Of a DNA stretch of 64,000 nt, positions 8,490 to 16,988 are shown one piece after another. The stretch is from Kitasatospora atroaurantiaca. GTDB taxonomy: Bacteria > Actinomycetota > Actinomycetes > Streptomycetales > Streptomycetaceae. How positions within the stretch are numbered: position 1 is the stretch's first letter; every line of letters starts with the position of its first letter. Position numbers and translations under genes: made by a program. The stretch is from positions 3,782,001 through 3,846,000 of the forward strand of contig NZ_VIVR01000001.1 in the NCBI RefSeq assembly GCF_007828955.1, in the 5' to 3' direction. The notes under the pieces were generated by a model. It was not told the origin of the DNA. It saw only the letters and a list, made by a program, of their open reading frames with translations, and ran no database searches.

Positions 8490-11345
8490 ATGCGCCAGCG
8501 CACGCTCGCAGGCTCCGTGGCCACGGTGGCCGCACTCCTCGGACTCGGTCTGCCGGCCGTCCCGGCGAGTGCGGACGCGACCACGCTGTACGTCAACAAC
8601 AACCAGACCGCCAACTGCTCGGACACCGGCGCGGCAGCCGGAACGCAGGCCCAGCCCTACTGCACCATCCAGGCCGCCGCCGACGCCGCACAGCCGGACC
8701 AGACCGTGCTGATCACCGCTGGCGCCTACAACGAGCGGGTCAAGCCGACCCACTCGGGTACCCAGGGACACCCGATCACGTTCACCCGGGGCCCCGGCGT
8801 GGGTGACTACCAGACGCTCGAGGTGGAGATCGGCGACGTCCGCTCGGTGCCGGGCACTCCGGCCGCCCCGGGCTTCAACTTCGATGGCGTGCACGACATC
8901 ACGCTGCGCGGGCTGCGCTTCTTGGAGTTGCCGCAGTCCTCGGTCTCGATCACGGGCTCGGCCCGGATCACCCTCGACCGCAACCAGTTCGACGGCAACA
9001 GTGCCGCGACCGCCCCGGCCGTCAACCTGACCGGCGCGGACTCGGCGGTCACCGTCAGCCGTAATCACTTCTGGGGCAACTTCGGCACCGGCGTGGCAGT
9101 CGGCCAGGGTGTGCACGACGCCGACATCACCACGAACGAAATCCGCGCTACCTTCGCCCCCGGCGTCACGGTCGACGGTGCGGTCGGGACGCTGGTGACC
9201 AACAACACCATCAGCGACAGCTACTGCCAGAGCATCGCGGTGACCGGTGCCGCGACCGGGACCGTCATCGAGAACAACGTCACCCGGAAGGCCGCGGCGA
9301 CCCAGGCGAGGGCCAACTGCGACCCGGGCACGGGCCTCGCCGAGATCCTGGTCTCGGCCGACGCGGCTCCCGGCACCAAGTACGACTACAACCTGGTCCA
9401 CCCGGACAGCGGAGTGACGCCTTACCGGTGGGCGGGTACTGCATACGCCACCGCGGATGCGCTACACACCGCGACCGGTGCCGGCGCGCACGACCTCAAC
9501 AGCGACCCCAAGCTGGGGTACCCCTTCGAGCCGGGTCCCGGTTCGCCCGCCATCGACTCCGCGGACTCCGACGTACCCGGCCTCCCCGACACCGATCTGC
9601 TCGGACACAAGCCCATCGACGACCCGGACGTGGCCAACACCGGCACCGGTGTCCGCGACCGCGGAGCGTACGAGACACAGTTCGGCACCTCGGTCGAACT
9701 CACGCTCAAGAACGGCGCCGGCCCGGCCCCGCTCTCGACCGACGTGACCGCGACCGTGGACAATGCGTGGTCCGCGCCGTTCACGTACACCTTCGACTTC
9801 GGCGACGGCAGCGCACCGCAGGTGAGCAGCTCACCGACCGTCACCCACGTCTACACCACGCCCGGGTCGTACACGCCCAAGGTGTCGGTGACCGACGGCA
9901 GCGGCTTCAGCCTGTCCGGCTCGATGCGCTTCGACAACTCGGTGTTCGTCGGCACCCCGGGCCCGCTGCGGCCGAAGCTGACCATCACGCCGGTGCAGCC
10001 CGTCGCGGGCAGCGACAACAACAAGGCGGCGCTCTCGTATCAGTACAGCACCGCCGGCACGCTCACGCCGTACCCGATCACCAAGACCACGATCGACTGG
10101 GGTGCGGACAACAAGGAGTGGTGGTACGTGGAGTGCTGCGTCCCCAACGGCACCACCTACCACTATCCGGGTGTGCGTACGGTCACGCTGACCATGACCG
10201 ACTCGAACGGGGACACCGTCTCCGTCTCCCAGCAGCTGGATGTCGAGTACGCGCCCTCCGGCTACACCCCGATCGCGCCCACCCGGGTGATGGACACCCG
10301 CGTCGACGGCACCCGGTCCTGGGACACCGGGAACCACCCGGGTGAGAAGGCCCTCTATCTCGACCAGCACTACCTCCACGGAATCGCACCGGCGGGCACC
10401 ACGGCCGTCGTACTGAACGTCACCGTGGTCAAGCCCTCCCGCCCGGGCTTCCTGTCGGTCGAACCGGACGACACCAACAAGCCCAGCAGCTCGGCGCTCA
10501 ACTTCGTCCCAGCGCAGACCGTCGCCAACCTGGTGACCGCACCGGTTGGCCCGGGCGGCAAGGTCGTCCTGTGGACCAACTCGGACGACTTCGACGTCGT
10601 GGTGGACGCGGTCGGCTACTACAGCCCGTTGTCCAACGGGAAGTTCACGGCGCACGACCCGCAGCGGCTGCTCGACACCCGTGACCCGGGCAAGAGCGCG
10701 ATCGGCCTGGACTCGACCGTCGACGTCCAGGTCGCGGGCGTCAACGGAGTGCCGGCCGATGCCACGGCGGCAGTGCTCAACCTGACCGCCACCCGCCCCA
10801 CCGCCGGCGGCTACCTCACCGCCTACCCGGCAGGCGGCGACCGTGGGAACACCTCCAGCCTCAACTTCGTGGCCGGAGACACCATCGCCAACCAGGCGAT
10901 CGTGCCGATCGGCAAGGACGGCAAGGTCTCCATCTACAACCACTTCGGCAATACTCATGCCGTCGTCGACCTCTTCGGCTACTACAGCCCGAGCGGTGAC
11001 GCGCTGTACCACCCGCTCAACCCGAGCCGCCTGCTGGACACCCGGAGCAACGGCGGCAGCCCGCTCGGTTCGGACGCGACGGTGGGCATCACCGGCATCC
11101 CGGCCGGCGCGACCGCTGCCGTCCTGAACGTCACCAGCACCCAGTCGGACACCGGGGGTTACTTCACCCTCTACCCGCACGGGATCGACAAGCCCCTCGC
11201 CAGCAACCTCAACTTCGTGCCCGGCGAGACCATCCCGAACCACGTGACTGTCCCGGTCGGCCAGAACAGCCAGGTCGACCTGTACAACTTCGGCGGCCAC
11301 AGCCACGCCATCGCCGACCTCTACGGATACTTCGCTAAGCCGTAG
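8490..11345 (+). CDS. Secreted beta-helix / PKD / triple 'LDTR...GYY' repeat protein
   Basis: The product is a 951-residue exported protein. The ATG at 8490 has GGGGGAA about 9 nt upstream; an in-frame ATG at 8472 is less likely. The signal peptide ends near ASA-DAT. Residues of about 28-400 form a right-handed beta-helix domain beginning TLYVNNNQTANCSD, with PYCTIQAAADAA and repeated N/D turns. Residues of about 401-490 form a PKD domain (FDFGDGS, then HVYTTPGSYTPKVSVTDG), followed by a second Ig-like region. Three C-terminal repeats start near residues 591, 718 and 839 (PTRVMDTR, PQRLLDTR, PSRLLDTR) and end GYYSP, GYYSP and GYFAKP. It resembles the protein at 3610 but adds the PKD domain. 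A polysaccharide-binding or lyase-like role is plausible but unproven. Confidence 0.85.
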   Translation: MRQRTLAGSVATVAALLGLGLPAVPASADATTLYVNNNQTANCSDTGAAAGTQAQPYCTIQAAADAAQPDQTVLITAGAYNERVKPTHSGTQGHPITFTRGPGVGDYQTLEVEIGDVRSVPGTPAAPGFNFDGVHDITLRGLRFLELPQSSVSITGSARITLDRNQFDGNSAATAPAVNLTGADSAVTVSRNHFWGNFGTGVAVGQGVHDADITTNEIRATFAPGVTVDGAVGTLVTNNTISDSYCQSIAVTGAATGTVIENNVTRKAAATQARANCDPGTGLAEILVSADAAPGTKYDYNLVHPDSGVTPYRWAGTAYATADALHTATGAGAHDLNSDPKLGYPFEPGPGSPAIDSADSDVPGLPDTDLLGHKPIDDPDVANTGTGVRDRGAYETQFGTSVELTLKNGAGPAPLSTDVTATVDNAWSAPFTYTFDFGDGSAPQVSSSPTVTHVYTTPGSYTPKVSVTDGSGFSLSGSMRFDNSVFVGTPGPLRPKLTITPVQPVAGSDNNKAALSYQYSTAGTLTPYPITKTTIDWGADNKEWWYVECCVPNGTTYHYPGVRTVTLTMTDSNGDTVSVSQQLDVEYAPSGYTPIAPTRVMDTRVDGTRSWDTGNHPGEKALYLDQHYLHGIAPAGTTAVVLNVTVVKPSRPGFLSVEPDDTNKPSSSALNFVPAQTVANLVTAPVGPGGKVVLWTNSDDFDVVVDAVGYYSPLSNGKFTAHDPQRLLDTRDPGKSAIGLDSTVDVQVAGVNGVPADATAAVLNLTATRPTAGGYLTAYPAGGDRGNTSSLNFVAGDTIANQAIVPIGKDGKVSIYNHFGNTHAVVDLFGYYSPSGDALYHPLNPSRLLDTRSNGGSPLGSDATVGITGIPAGATAAVLNVTSTQSDTGGYFTLYPHGIDKPLASNLNFVPGETIPNHVTVPVGQNSQVDLYNFGGHSHAIADLYGYFAKP

Positions 11346-11355
11346 TCGGATCTTG

Positions 11356-12504
11356 TCACGGACAACTGTGCCGCCTCACAACCCGGTTGTGGGGCGGCAC
11401 GGCCGTTTCAGCAGACCAGACCGAGACCGGCCGGGGTGGCCGCCTTGGGGTCGACGCCGACCGGAGGATCCGCGACGGCCCCGGGTCTGCGAGGCCACCG
11501 GCATGCTCGGCCTGACCGGCTGGCCCAAGGGCATGCGCGTCATCCTGTGCAAGGAACGCCCGTAACCCGGCGCCCAGGTTGCCGCGCTCGATGGCGTTCA
11601 TGCTGCCGTTGGCGGTCAGCTGCAGCCACCAACGAACCAATGCCCAACGGGCCTCCGCGTCGGTGGCGGGAACCCGTGCCGCGAGGCCGAGTTCCTCGAC
11701 CTCCTGGGCGAAGAGCTCGTGGGCCAGCGACTCCTCGTTTCGGGTCAGGCCTGCGAGGTCGCCGAGAGCGGGGGTGTCGAGGACGAGTGCGACCAGTGCG
11801 GCCTGGATGAGCGTGCCTGCTCCGACGCGGCGGCCGATCCGCCGCTCGATCGCAAGCATGTGCATGTGGTCGACGGCTTCCTCGGCGGTGACCGCGTAGG
11901 GGTCGTGAGGGGTGGTGGTAACGATCTCCCGCAGCTCCTTACCAACGAGGAAGTACGACCAGAAGGGCACACTCGCGCGAGCGCGGCTCAGGTTGTCCAC
12001 GGGACCTCCGAACTCGTGGTGGAGGTAGTCCGCGAGGTCGTTGCCGTAGTAAATGATGTCGGTCTGATAAACCGAGAGCACCGGGTGTCCGCTCTGGCCG
12101 GCGATGCCGGGTAGATAGCGGTGCGAGTAGACGGGCACCAGTTGCGGCACATCTCGAAGACGGGTCTCCGCGAGCCGGAGCGCCTCCTGGCGGTCTTCGG
12201 GTTTCTCGCCCCAACCCGGGTACCAGAAACCGTGCTTGACATCGAACAGCACGCCGTCCCTCGGCCAGTCCAGGCGGCCGCGCAACTCGTCCGCGTCACC
12301 GTTGCGCCAGTCCGGCCAGCCTCGGCCCAGCGGCAGCCCGGCTTGCAGGAAGAGCCGGTGATCCGCCGCGAATCGGAACCCGAAGCGCTCCTCGGTGGCC
12401 TCGACCTCGGCGTCACTGAGACCGGGACCGATGCTCGCCGGGAGCGCCGCAAGCAGGGCGAGCGCCCGGTCGCGAGTCATGGGTTCGAGCTGTTCAGAGG
12501 TCAC
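11356..12504 (-). CDS. SMI1/KNR4 (SUKH)-like protein with altered C-terminus
   Basis: The N-terminal half looks like a Streptomyces SMI1/KNR4-family protein: GLPLGRGWPDWR, then GVLFDVKHGFWYPGWG, YSHRYLPG and GHPVLSVYQTDIIYYG. SUKH proteins often act as immunity proteins to toxins, but many are housekeeping. The second half is helical (HMLAIERRIGRRVGAG, then a Leu/Ala-rich stretch) and I do not recognise it. After NLGAG (about 11575) the frame runs through the transposase remnant and the terminator, so the last 70 or so residues are probably junk and the gene is truncated. The GTG at 12504 has TAGGCT 8 nt upstream and may be leaderless; an ATG at 12480 is an alternative. Confidence 0.6.
   Translation of the reverse strand: MTSEQLEPMTRDRALALLAALPASIGPGLSDAEVEATEERFGFRFAADHRLFLQAGLPLGRGWPDWRNGDADELRGRLDWPRDGVLFDVKHGFWYPGWGEKPEDRQEALRLAETRLRDVPQLVPVYSHRYLPGIAGQSGHPVLSVYQTDIIYYGNDLADYLHHEFGGPVDNLSRARASVPFWSYFLVGKELREIVTTTPHDPYAVTAEEAVDHMHMLAIERRIGRRVGAGTLIQAALVALVLDTPALGDLAGLTRNEESLAHELFAQEVEELGLAARVPATDAEARWALVRWWLQLTANGSMNAIERGNLGAGLRAFLAQDDAHALGPAGQAEHAGGLADPGPSRILRSASTPRRPPRPVSVWSAETAVPPHNRVVRRHSCP
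11368..11400 (+). terminator. Strong hairpin terminator after the beta-helix gene
   Basis: The 16-bp arms GTGCCGCCTCACAACC and GGTTGTGGGGCGGCAC meet at a tight loop, 22 nt after the stop codon, with one mismatch. The opposing frame from 12504 reads straight through it, evidence that the end of that frame is not native. Confidence 0.85.
11473..11580 (+). mobile_element. Remnant of an IS1380-like transposase
   Basis: A short plus-strand frame reads VCEATGMLGLTGWPKGMRVI, then LCKERP, a stop, and PGAQV. This follows a conserved stretch of IS1380-family transposases, roughly 'E-V-x-x-x-x-x-L-x-x-W-P-x-G-x-R-x-I-x-R-x-E-x-P-H-P-G-A-Q-L', with the codon for the usual His replaced by TAA. About 35 codons survive, with no ends, inverted repeats or rest of the gene. 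The match is from memory of the family and rests on this one motif. Confidence 0.6.
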
Positions 12505-12767
12505 GGGCCAGAAGCCTAGCCAGGAGCTTCGTCGGCCGAACTCCTATGAGATATCACCAAACTAGGGATACGCCGCACACTGCCGGCCAAGCCGGGGGAT
12601 GCATGTGGCGCAGGTCACAGAAAACGCATCTCGCCACCCGAGGTGGATCCCTGCCGACTGCCCACCTCGACCCCGAAACTCCCCCAGCCGATCGAATCCG
12701 ACTGGCTGCAAGCGCCCTTCTGGCACGAATCTGGCACGGCGACCCCGAATTGGTCCAGACAACAAGA

Positions 12768-12794
12768 AAGCCCCAGGCCGTTGACCTGGGGCTT
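12768..12794 (-). terminator. tRNA-Gly(CCC) terminator
   Basis: The arms AAGCCCCAGG and CCTGGGGCTT lie directly past the tRNA 3' end on the minus strand. The hairpin is identical in sequence to that at att copy A. Confidence 0.85.
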
Positions 12795-12799
12795 CACCG

Positions 12800-12873
12800 T
12801 GGAGCGGGCGACGAGAATCGAACTCGCGCTATAAGCTTGGGAAGCTCATGTTCTACCATTAAACTACGCCCGC
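12800..12873 (-). tRNA. tRNA-Gly(CCC), intact, with encoded CCA; integration target
   Basis: The minus strand folds as a complete cloverleaf: acceptor GCGGGCG/CGCCCGC, D arm with AATGGTA, anticodon stem TGAGC/GCTTA, loop TTCCCAA giving anticodon CCC, T arm GCGAG-TTCGATT-CTCGT, discriminator T and an encoded CCA. The 3' half (12800-12843) is the 44-bp sequence repeated at 1865 and 6353. The gene is therefore the regenerated target at the right end of the island: integration restored a full tRNA here and left partial copies behind. Confidence 0.93.
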
Positions 12874-13130
12874 GTGACGAGCCGTCAGTGACTGCCCGAT
12901 CATGCACCACTCTACCTCATCCTCCACCCTCTCCGTGCCCGGCGTGGACGCGCCGCCGGGGCGCTGCGCGAGGGCGTCGCGGAGGCGTACTGTGTGGGCC
13001 GTTCCGATGCGTGGCCGGGGGCGGCGAGCCGCCGCGTGGAATGTCCGGAACATCCCCTAATGTGACGCTGTCCCTGGGTGCAAGTCCCGCTGGGACGCCA
13101 CGAGTACGGGGAAGAATGGGAAGGGGATCG

Positions 13131-13352
13131 ATGGAGCAGCGCACCGTCGTTCGTTGTGCCGAGGGGCACCTGTTCAGCACCACGACGTTCCCGATGCAGA
13201 ATCTCGGCGCCGGCCGGCTGGGGCCCGGCAGACTGATCCGGTGCCCGAAGTGTGGACGGCTGCGCAGCTCGGTGCCGGCCGATGTGAGTGAGCTCTCCGC
13301 GCCGCAGTTGGCGCGTGCGCTGCGGCTTGAGGCCGCGGAGTTCCTGGCCTGA
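13131..13352 (+). CDS. Small zinc-ribbon-like protein
   Basis: The ATG at 13131 follows GGAAGGGGATCG and gives a 73-residue product. It starts with RTVVRCAEGHLFSTTTFP and contains CPKCGRLR, so Cys, His and the CxxC pair could form a small zinc-binding knuckle. The C-terminus is helical (QLARALRLEAAEFLA). Similar short proteins are common in Streptomyces, and the function is unknown to me. It is read in the same direction as dcd, 72 bp upstream of it. Confidence 0.75.
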   Translation: MEQRTVVRCAEGHLFSTTTFPMQNLGAGRLGPGRLIRCPKCGRLRSSVPADVSELSAPQLARALRLEAAEFLA

Positions 13353-13424
13353 GCCTGAGCCGCGACGCGCGTGGGCCCCGGGGCGGATTCGTCCGGGGCC
13401 CACTGCTGCACGTAACCTCGAAGC

Positions 13425-14000
13425 GTGCTGCTCTCTGACAAGGACATCCGAACCGAGATCGACAAGGGCCGGGTCGTGATCGACCCCTTCGACCCTGCGA
13501 TGATCCAGCCCTCCAGTATCGACGTCCGGCTGGACCGTTACTTCCGGGTGTTCGAGAACCACCGCTACCCGTTCATCGACCCCTCCCAGGACCAGCCCGA
13601 CCTGACGCGGGAGGTCCACCCCGAGGGCGACGAGCCGTTCATCCTGCACCCGGGCGAGTTCGTGCTGGCCTCGACGTACGAGACGGTCACCCTGCCGGAC
13701 GACATCGCCTCCCGGCTCGAGGGCAAGTCCAGCCTCGGCCGTCTCGGGCTGCTGACGCACTCCACGGCCGGCTTCATCGACCCGGGCTTCAGCGGCCACG
13801 TCACGCTGGAGCTGTCGAACGTCGCCACCCTGCCGATCAAGCTCTACCCGGGCATGAAGATCGGCCAGCTCTGCCTGTTCCGGCTCTCCTCGCCGTCCGA
13901 GCACCCGTACGGCTCCGAGCGGTACGGCTCGCGCTACCAGGGCCAGCGCGGCCCGACGGCCTCGCGCTCGCACGTGAACTTCCACCGCACCCAGGTGTGA
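13425..14000 (+). CDS. dcd: dCTP deaminase (likely bifunctional, dUMP-forming)
   Basis: The 191-residue product deaminates dCTP in thymidylate precursor synthesis. It starts with GTG at 13425 ([15 protein letters not shown]) and contains the family's PSSIDVRL, the catalytic-region motif [20 protein letters not shown] and the nucleotide-binding [19 protein letters not shown] tail. It is close to the Mycobacterium tuberculosis enzyme, which also hydrolyses dUTP to dUMP, and the motifs that set that bifunctional group apart are present, so the combined activity is a reasonable inference. It is followed by a terminator and appears to be a single-gene unit or to share a transcript with the small protein upstream. 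Confidence 0.96.
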   Translation: MLLSDKDIRTEIDKGRVVIDPFDPAMIQPSSIDVRLDRYFRVFENHRYPFIDPSQDQPDLTREVHPEGDEPFILHPGEFVLASTYETVTLPDDIASRLEGKSSLGRLGLLTHSTAGFIDPGFSGHVTLELSNVATLPIKLYPGMKIGQLCLFRLSSPSEHPYGSERYGSRYQGQRGPTASRSHVNFHRTQV

Positions 14001-14038
14001 CGGCAGCGCACGACAGCAGGACGACCACCGCACGAGGA

Positions 14039-14067
14039 CGGCCCGCCGATCATGGATCGGCGGGCCG
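14039..14067. terminator. Bidirectional hairpin between dcd and the LppU-like gene
   Basis: Perfect 13-bp arms CGGCCCGCCGATC and GATCGGCGGGCCG flank ATG. The neighbouring genes converge on it, so it can serve both. Confidence 0.85.
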
Positions 14068-14103
14068 CTCTCGTCACGGCCGCGGGACGCGGCCGGAGCA
14101 CTC

Positions 14104-14703
14104 CTACTTCTTGTCCGCGAGGCAGAGCACGAACTTGTCGCTGAGCAGCTGCTGCGCGAGCCCGGCCGTGGAACCGGTGACGTTGTCGCAGGCGGCGGGG
14201 TCGAAGGAGTTGTCGATCACCGAGACAACGGTGTAGTTGGCGCTGGCGTTGCCGCAGTCGACGGTGTCGACCTTGGGGTTGTTGTCGGTGCCGGTCACGT
14301 GGACGCACTCACCGGCCTTGGCGTGCACCGGCTTGTCCGCGGCCGCGTAGCCGATCGCGAAGCTGATCCCGAACTTCACGGCGATGACGACGACCACCGT
14401 GGCGATGCCGATGAGGACCTTCTTCGCGCCGCTCTTCTTCGGCGCGACCACGGGCGCCTGGGCGTACCCACCCGGGAGCTGACCGGGGACCTGGCCGGGC
14501 ACCTGGCCGGGGACCTGGCCGGGCATCTGGCCGGGGGCCTGTCCGTACGCACCGGCAGGCTGCCCGTACGCGCCACCGGCCGGCGGCTGCTGGCCGTACG
14601 CGTCGGCGGGCTGGCCCGGCTGGCCGTACCCCCCGGCGGGGCCGAAGGCTCCCGGCGCCGGCGGCGGGGTCGGCTGGGCCTGGGGCGGCTGAGGGGTAGT
14701 CAT
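14104..14703 (-). CDS. LppU/SCO3897-like membrane-anchored protein
   Basis: The 199-residue protein has a long N-terminal Pro/Gly/Gln-rich tail containing tandem PGQV/PGQM/PGQL units (DNA tandem repeat near 14481-14545), a basic KKSGAKK patch, one membrane helix (VLIGIATVVVVIAVKFGISF) and an extracytoplasmic domain. That domain has the AGECVHVTG and VDCG motifs and two further Cys, as in the Streptomyces LppU/SCO3897 family. The four Cys probably form disulphides outside the cell. The ATG at 14703 is unambiguous. The molecular function of the family is not known to me. Confidence 0.8.
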   Translation of the reverse strand: MTTPQPPQAQPTPPPAPGAFGPAGGYGQPGQPADAYGQQPPAGGAYGQPAGAYGQAPGQMPGQVPGQVPGQVPGQLPGGYAQAPVVAPKKSGAKKVLIGIATVVVVIAVKFGISFAIGYAAADKPVHAKAGECVHVTGTDNNPKVDTVDCGNASANYTVVSVIDNSFDPAACDNVTGSTAGLAQQLLSDKFVLCLADKK

Positions 14704-14874
14704 GGTGGTATTCCTCGCGGATCGTGAGCAGGGCGGAGCAGAACTGACTGATCGCGGGAACGCTACCGATCACCCCGAATCTCATTTCGAACAATTGCCG
14801 CATAAGCCAAGGGCGTTATGGATTTGCAACGTCCGAAATCGGCGACCGGGGAACTCCCTGCAGCCGCCCCGAGT

Positions 14875-15768
14875 TCATCCCCGCTTGGGCCGGGTCACCG
14901 CGGTCAGCTCGCTGCCGTCCTCGGCGAGCAGCAACTCCGTGCGCAGCTCGACGAGTTCGCCGAGGTGGTGGAGGTGCGTACCGCCGCAGAAGATCTCGGC
15001 GGGGCCGGCCGGGAGCTCGCAGTGCCAGCGACGGCGTGCCGTCAGTTCGGGCCCCGGCACCTCGATCCGCACCGGGGCGTCCGCGGCGACCCAGGCGGCG
15101 AGCTGGGCGTTGACGGCGTCGGTGAGCGCGGGCAGGGCGTCCGCGAGCGCCGGGAACTCCTCCGTCGCCTCGGTCGTGAAGCCCTTCTTCCGCAGCGACT
15201 TGCCGAGCCGGTAGACGTCCGTGCTGGCCTCGGTGTCCATCACGGAGGACGCCATCGCGAGACTGTCGAAGTCGGGGTTGCCGAAGGCGTCCGCGCGGCC
15301 CGGGTCCTTGCGCCAGCGCGGGGCGAGGGCGGCGTTCAGGGCCAGGGCGAGGAGGTGGCAGCCGCTGTGGGCGGCGGACAGCAGGGCACGGCGCTCGGCG
15401 TCGACGCTCAGCTCGGCGATCCGGCCGACGGCACCGGCCGGCTCGGACTCCACCACGTGCAGCACCAGCCAGGACCACTCCTCGTCACCCCGTCGCACCG
15501 GGATGTCGGCGCCGACCGCCAACGGGCCGCCCTCCGGGCCGACCGCACCGGTCAGGCAGTCCACCACCGGGTACTGGACGCCGTTCACGGTCAGCACGCC
15601 GAGGTCGGCGGGCTGGTCGGGCCAGGTGTGGTCGAGCGGGTGGAACGGGGTCGCCTCGGTGACCACGGCGTACCGGCCGTCGGCCAGCGCGTGCACGGCG
15701 AGCACCGGCGACGCGCCGGTCACCGCCCCGGCCGGGAAGCTGACGTGAGTGGTGGGGAGGAGGGTCAT
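14875..15768 (-). CDS. Alanyl-tRNA editing (AlaX-like) metal-dependent hydrolase
   Basis: The 297-residue protein resembles the free-standing editing domain of alanyl-tRNA synthetase, which hydrolyses mischarged Ser- or Gly-tRNA(Ala). The zinc-binding signature is visible as HxxxH in SAAHSGCHLL and CxxxH in CGGTHLHHL. The order (beta-rich N-terminal domain, HxxxH, then CxxxH near the C-terminus) fits AlaX proteins. It begins at ATG 15768 and lies 106 bp upstream of the LppU-like gene's start on the same strand, on the far side of that gene's promoter region. Substrate preference cannot be told from sequence here. Confidence 0.85.
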   Translation of the reverse strand: MTLLPTTHVSFPAGAVTGASPVLAVHALADGRYAVVTEATPFHPLDHTWPDQPADLGVLTVNGVQYPVVDCLTGAVGPEGGPLAVGADIPVRRGDEEWSWLVLHVVESEPAGAVGRIAELSVDAERRALLSAAHSGCHLLALALNAALAPRWRKDPGRADAFGNPDFDSLAMASSVMDTEASTDVYRLGKSLRKKGFTTEATEEFPALADALPALTDAVNAQLAAWVAADAPVRIEVPGPELTARRRWHCELPAGPAEIFCGGTHLHHLGELVELRTELLLAEDGSELTAVTRPKRG

Positions 15769-15916
15769 TCAGTGGCTCCGTGCACAGGGCGGATCGAGGG
15801 AAGCGGGGCACCGTCCCGCCGTAGCGGGCAGAGCCTCCACCCTAGTCAACGGCGCGAATCCGGCGCGAAACCCGGCCCCGAAGCCCTGTGCGCACCCCGC
15901 CGCAGGGCCTGCCCGC

Positions 15917-16840
15917 TCACCCCAGCGTGGGCAGCTTGATCAGCACCAGCAGCGCCAGCAGCTGCAGCGCAGCCGCGCCCGCCGCCTTGCCCCAGGGCAG
16001 GTCGTGCACCCGGCGCACCATGGTGGTCAGCAGAACGGCGCAGAGCAGCCAGGTCGCCCACCCGAGCACCTGGACCACGATGTTGCCGCCCGGCAGGAAG
16101 AGCGCGAGCAGCAGCCGCGGCGCGTCCGTCGTCCAGCCGATCAGCGCGGCCAGGCCGACCGTCGACTGCCACGGCCCGTCCCCGCCGAGCTGCCTGGCGA
16201 GCCCGTACGTCACCGCGCCCAGCATGGCCCCGGCGAGGGCGAAGCCCACCGCCGCGCCCGCGATCGCCCAGGCGGCGACGGAGAACGTCGAGTTGACCAC
16301 CTCGTCGTGCGTACTGCCCATGCCCAGCACCGCGAGCACGCCGTAGAGGAGCGAGACGGTCAGCGCGGGCAGCCAGACCTGGTGGTCGCGCATCCGGTCG
16401 AAGGTGCGGGACGGCTCGCGGTAGATGCCGGCCAGCAGCGCCTTCCAGTGCAGCCGGGGCCCGGCGACGTGCGGCGCGGACTGGCCGCCGGCGCGGTAGA
16501 CGGCCACGTTGTCCTGGGCGGCGTACTCCTGTTCGTACCCCTGCCCCTGCCCGTACTCCGCCCCGTACGGCTCCCCGGGCGCCGCGGGCTCCCCGTACGG
16601 GCTGTCGCCCAGCGTGAACGCCCGCGTGTGCCCCGCCTGGTCGGCTGCGGCGCCGTAGGGGTCCTGGGGCGCCGTGAAGTACTCGGGCTCCCCCGCCGGG
16701 CCGCCCCCCTGCGGCGCGCTGCCGTAGGCGGCGCCGTACGGGCCGCCGCCGTACTGCTGCGGGTGCCCACTGGGCGCCGCCGACCAGCCCTGCCGGGGGT
16801 CGACGGCGCCCTGACCGTTCTCGTATCCGTTGCCAGCCAC
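15917..16840 (-). CDS. Yip1-family integral membrane protein
   Basis: The GTG at 16840 gives a 307-residue protein: a soluble Gly/Pro/Tyr/Gln-rich N-terminal half (QQYGGGPYGAAYG and similar), then a Yip1-like domain of about five membrane helices beginning after GIYREPSRTFDRMRDH, a typical entry motif for this family in actinobacteria. The helices include WLPALTVSLLYGVLAVLG, the AAWAIAGAAVGFALAGAM region and a final LQLLALLVLIKL. No enzymatic motif is present. It may scaffold or traffic envelope components, but this is only inference. An overlapping ATG frame (start 16844) lacks these features and was not chosen. Confidence 0.8.
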   Translation of the reverse strand: MAGNGYENGQGAVDPRQGWSAAPSGHPQQYGGGPYGAAYGSAPQGGGPAGEPEYFTAPQDPYGAAADQAGHTRAFTLGDSPYGEPAAPGEPYGAEYGQGQGYEQEYAAQDNVAVYRAGGQSAPHVAGPRLHWKALLAGIYREPSRTFDRMRDHQVWLPALTVSLLYGVLAVLGMGSTHDEVVNSTFSVAAWAIAGAAVGFALAGAMLGAVTYGLARQLGGDGPWQSTVGLAALIGWTTDAPRLLLALFLPGGNIVVQVLGWATWLLCAVLLTTMVRRVHDLPWGKAAGAAALQLLALLVLIKLPTLG

Positions 16841-16988
16841 GCATCGACGGTACCCGGTCGGGCTGACCGGGCGTCGGTTGATCATCAGGCCGGGAAGAGA
16901 TTGCAGCACTGCTGTGACGAGAGAGACGCCGGACAGCAGACGGGCGACGGCAGACGGCAGACGGCAGCAGGGGTACCGCAGCCGCCGG

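Noticed and set aside
1865..12800. Prophage or conjugative element in the tRNA island
   Set aside because: No integrase, replication, capsid, tail or FtsK-like transfer gene is visible; the cargo is secreted proteins and fragments.
13050..13125. GGTGCAAGTCC-like run reminiscent of a cobalamin riboswitch
   Set aside because: The rest of the B12-box and the expected conserved stems are absent, and the downstream small zinc-ribbon gene is not a cobalamin gene.
14470..14560. Tandem CTGGCCGGGGAC-type repeat as a regulatory minisatellite
   Set aside because: It is the coding sequence of the PGQV repeats in the LppU-like protein.
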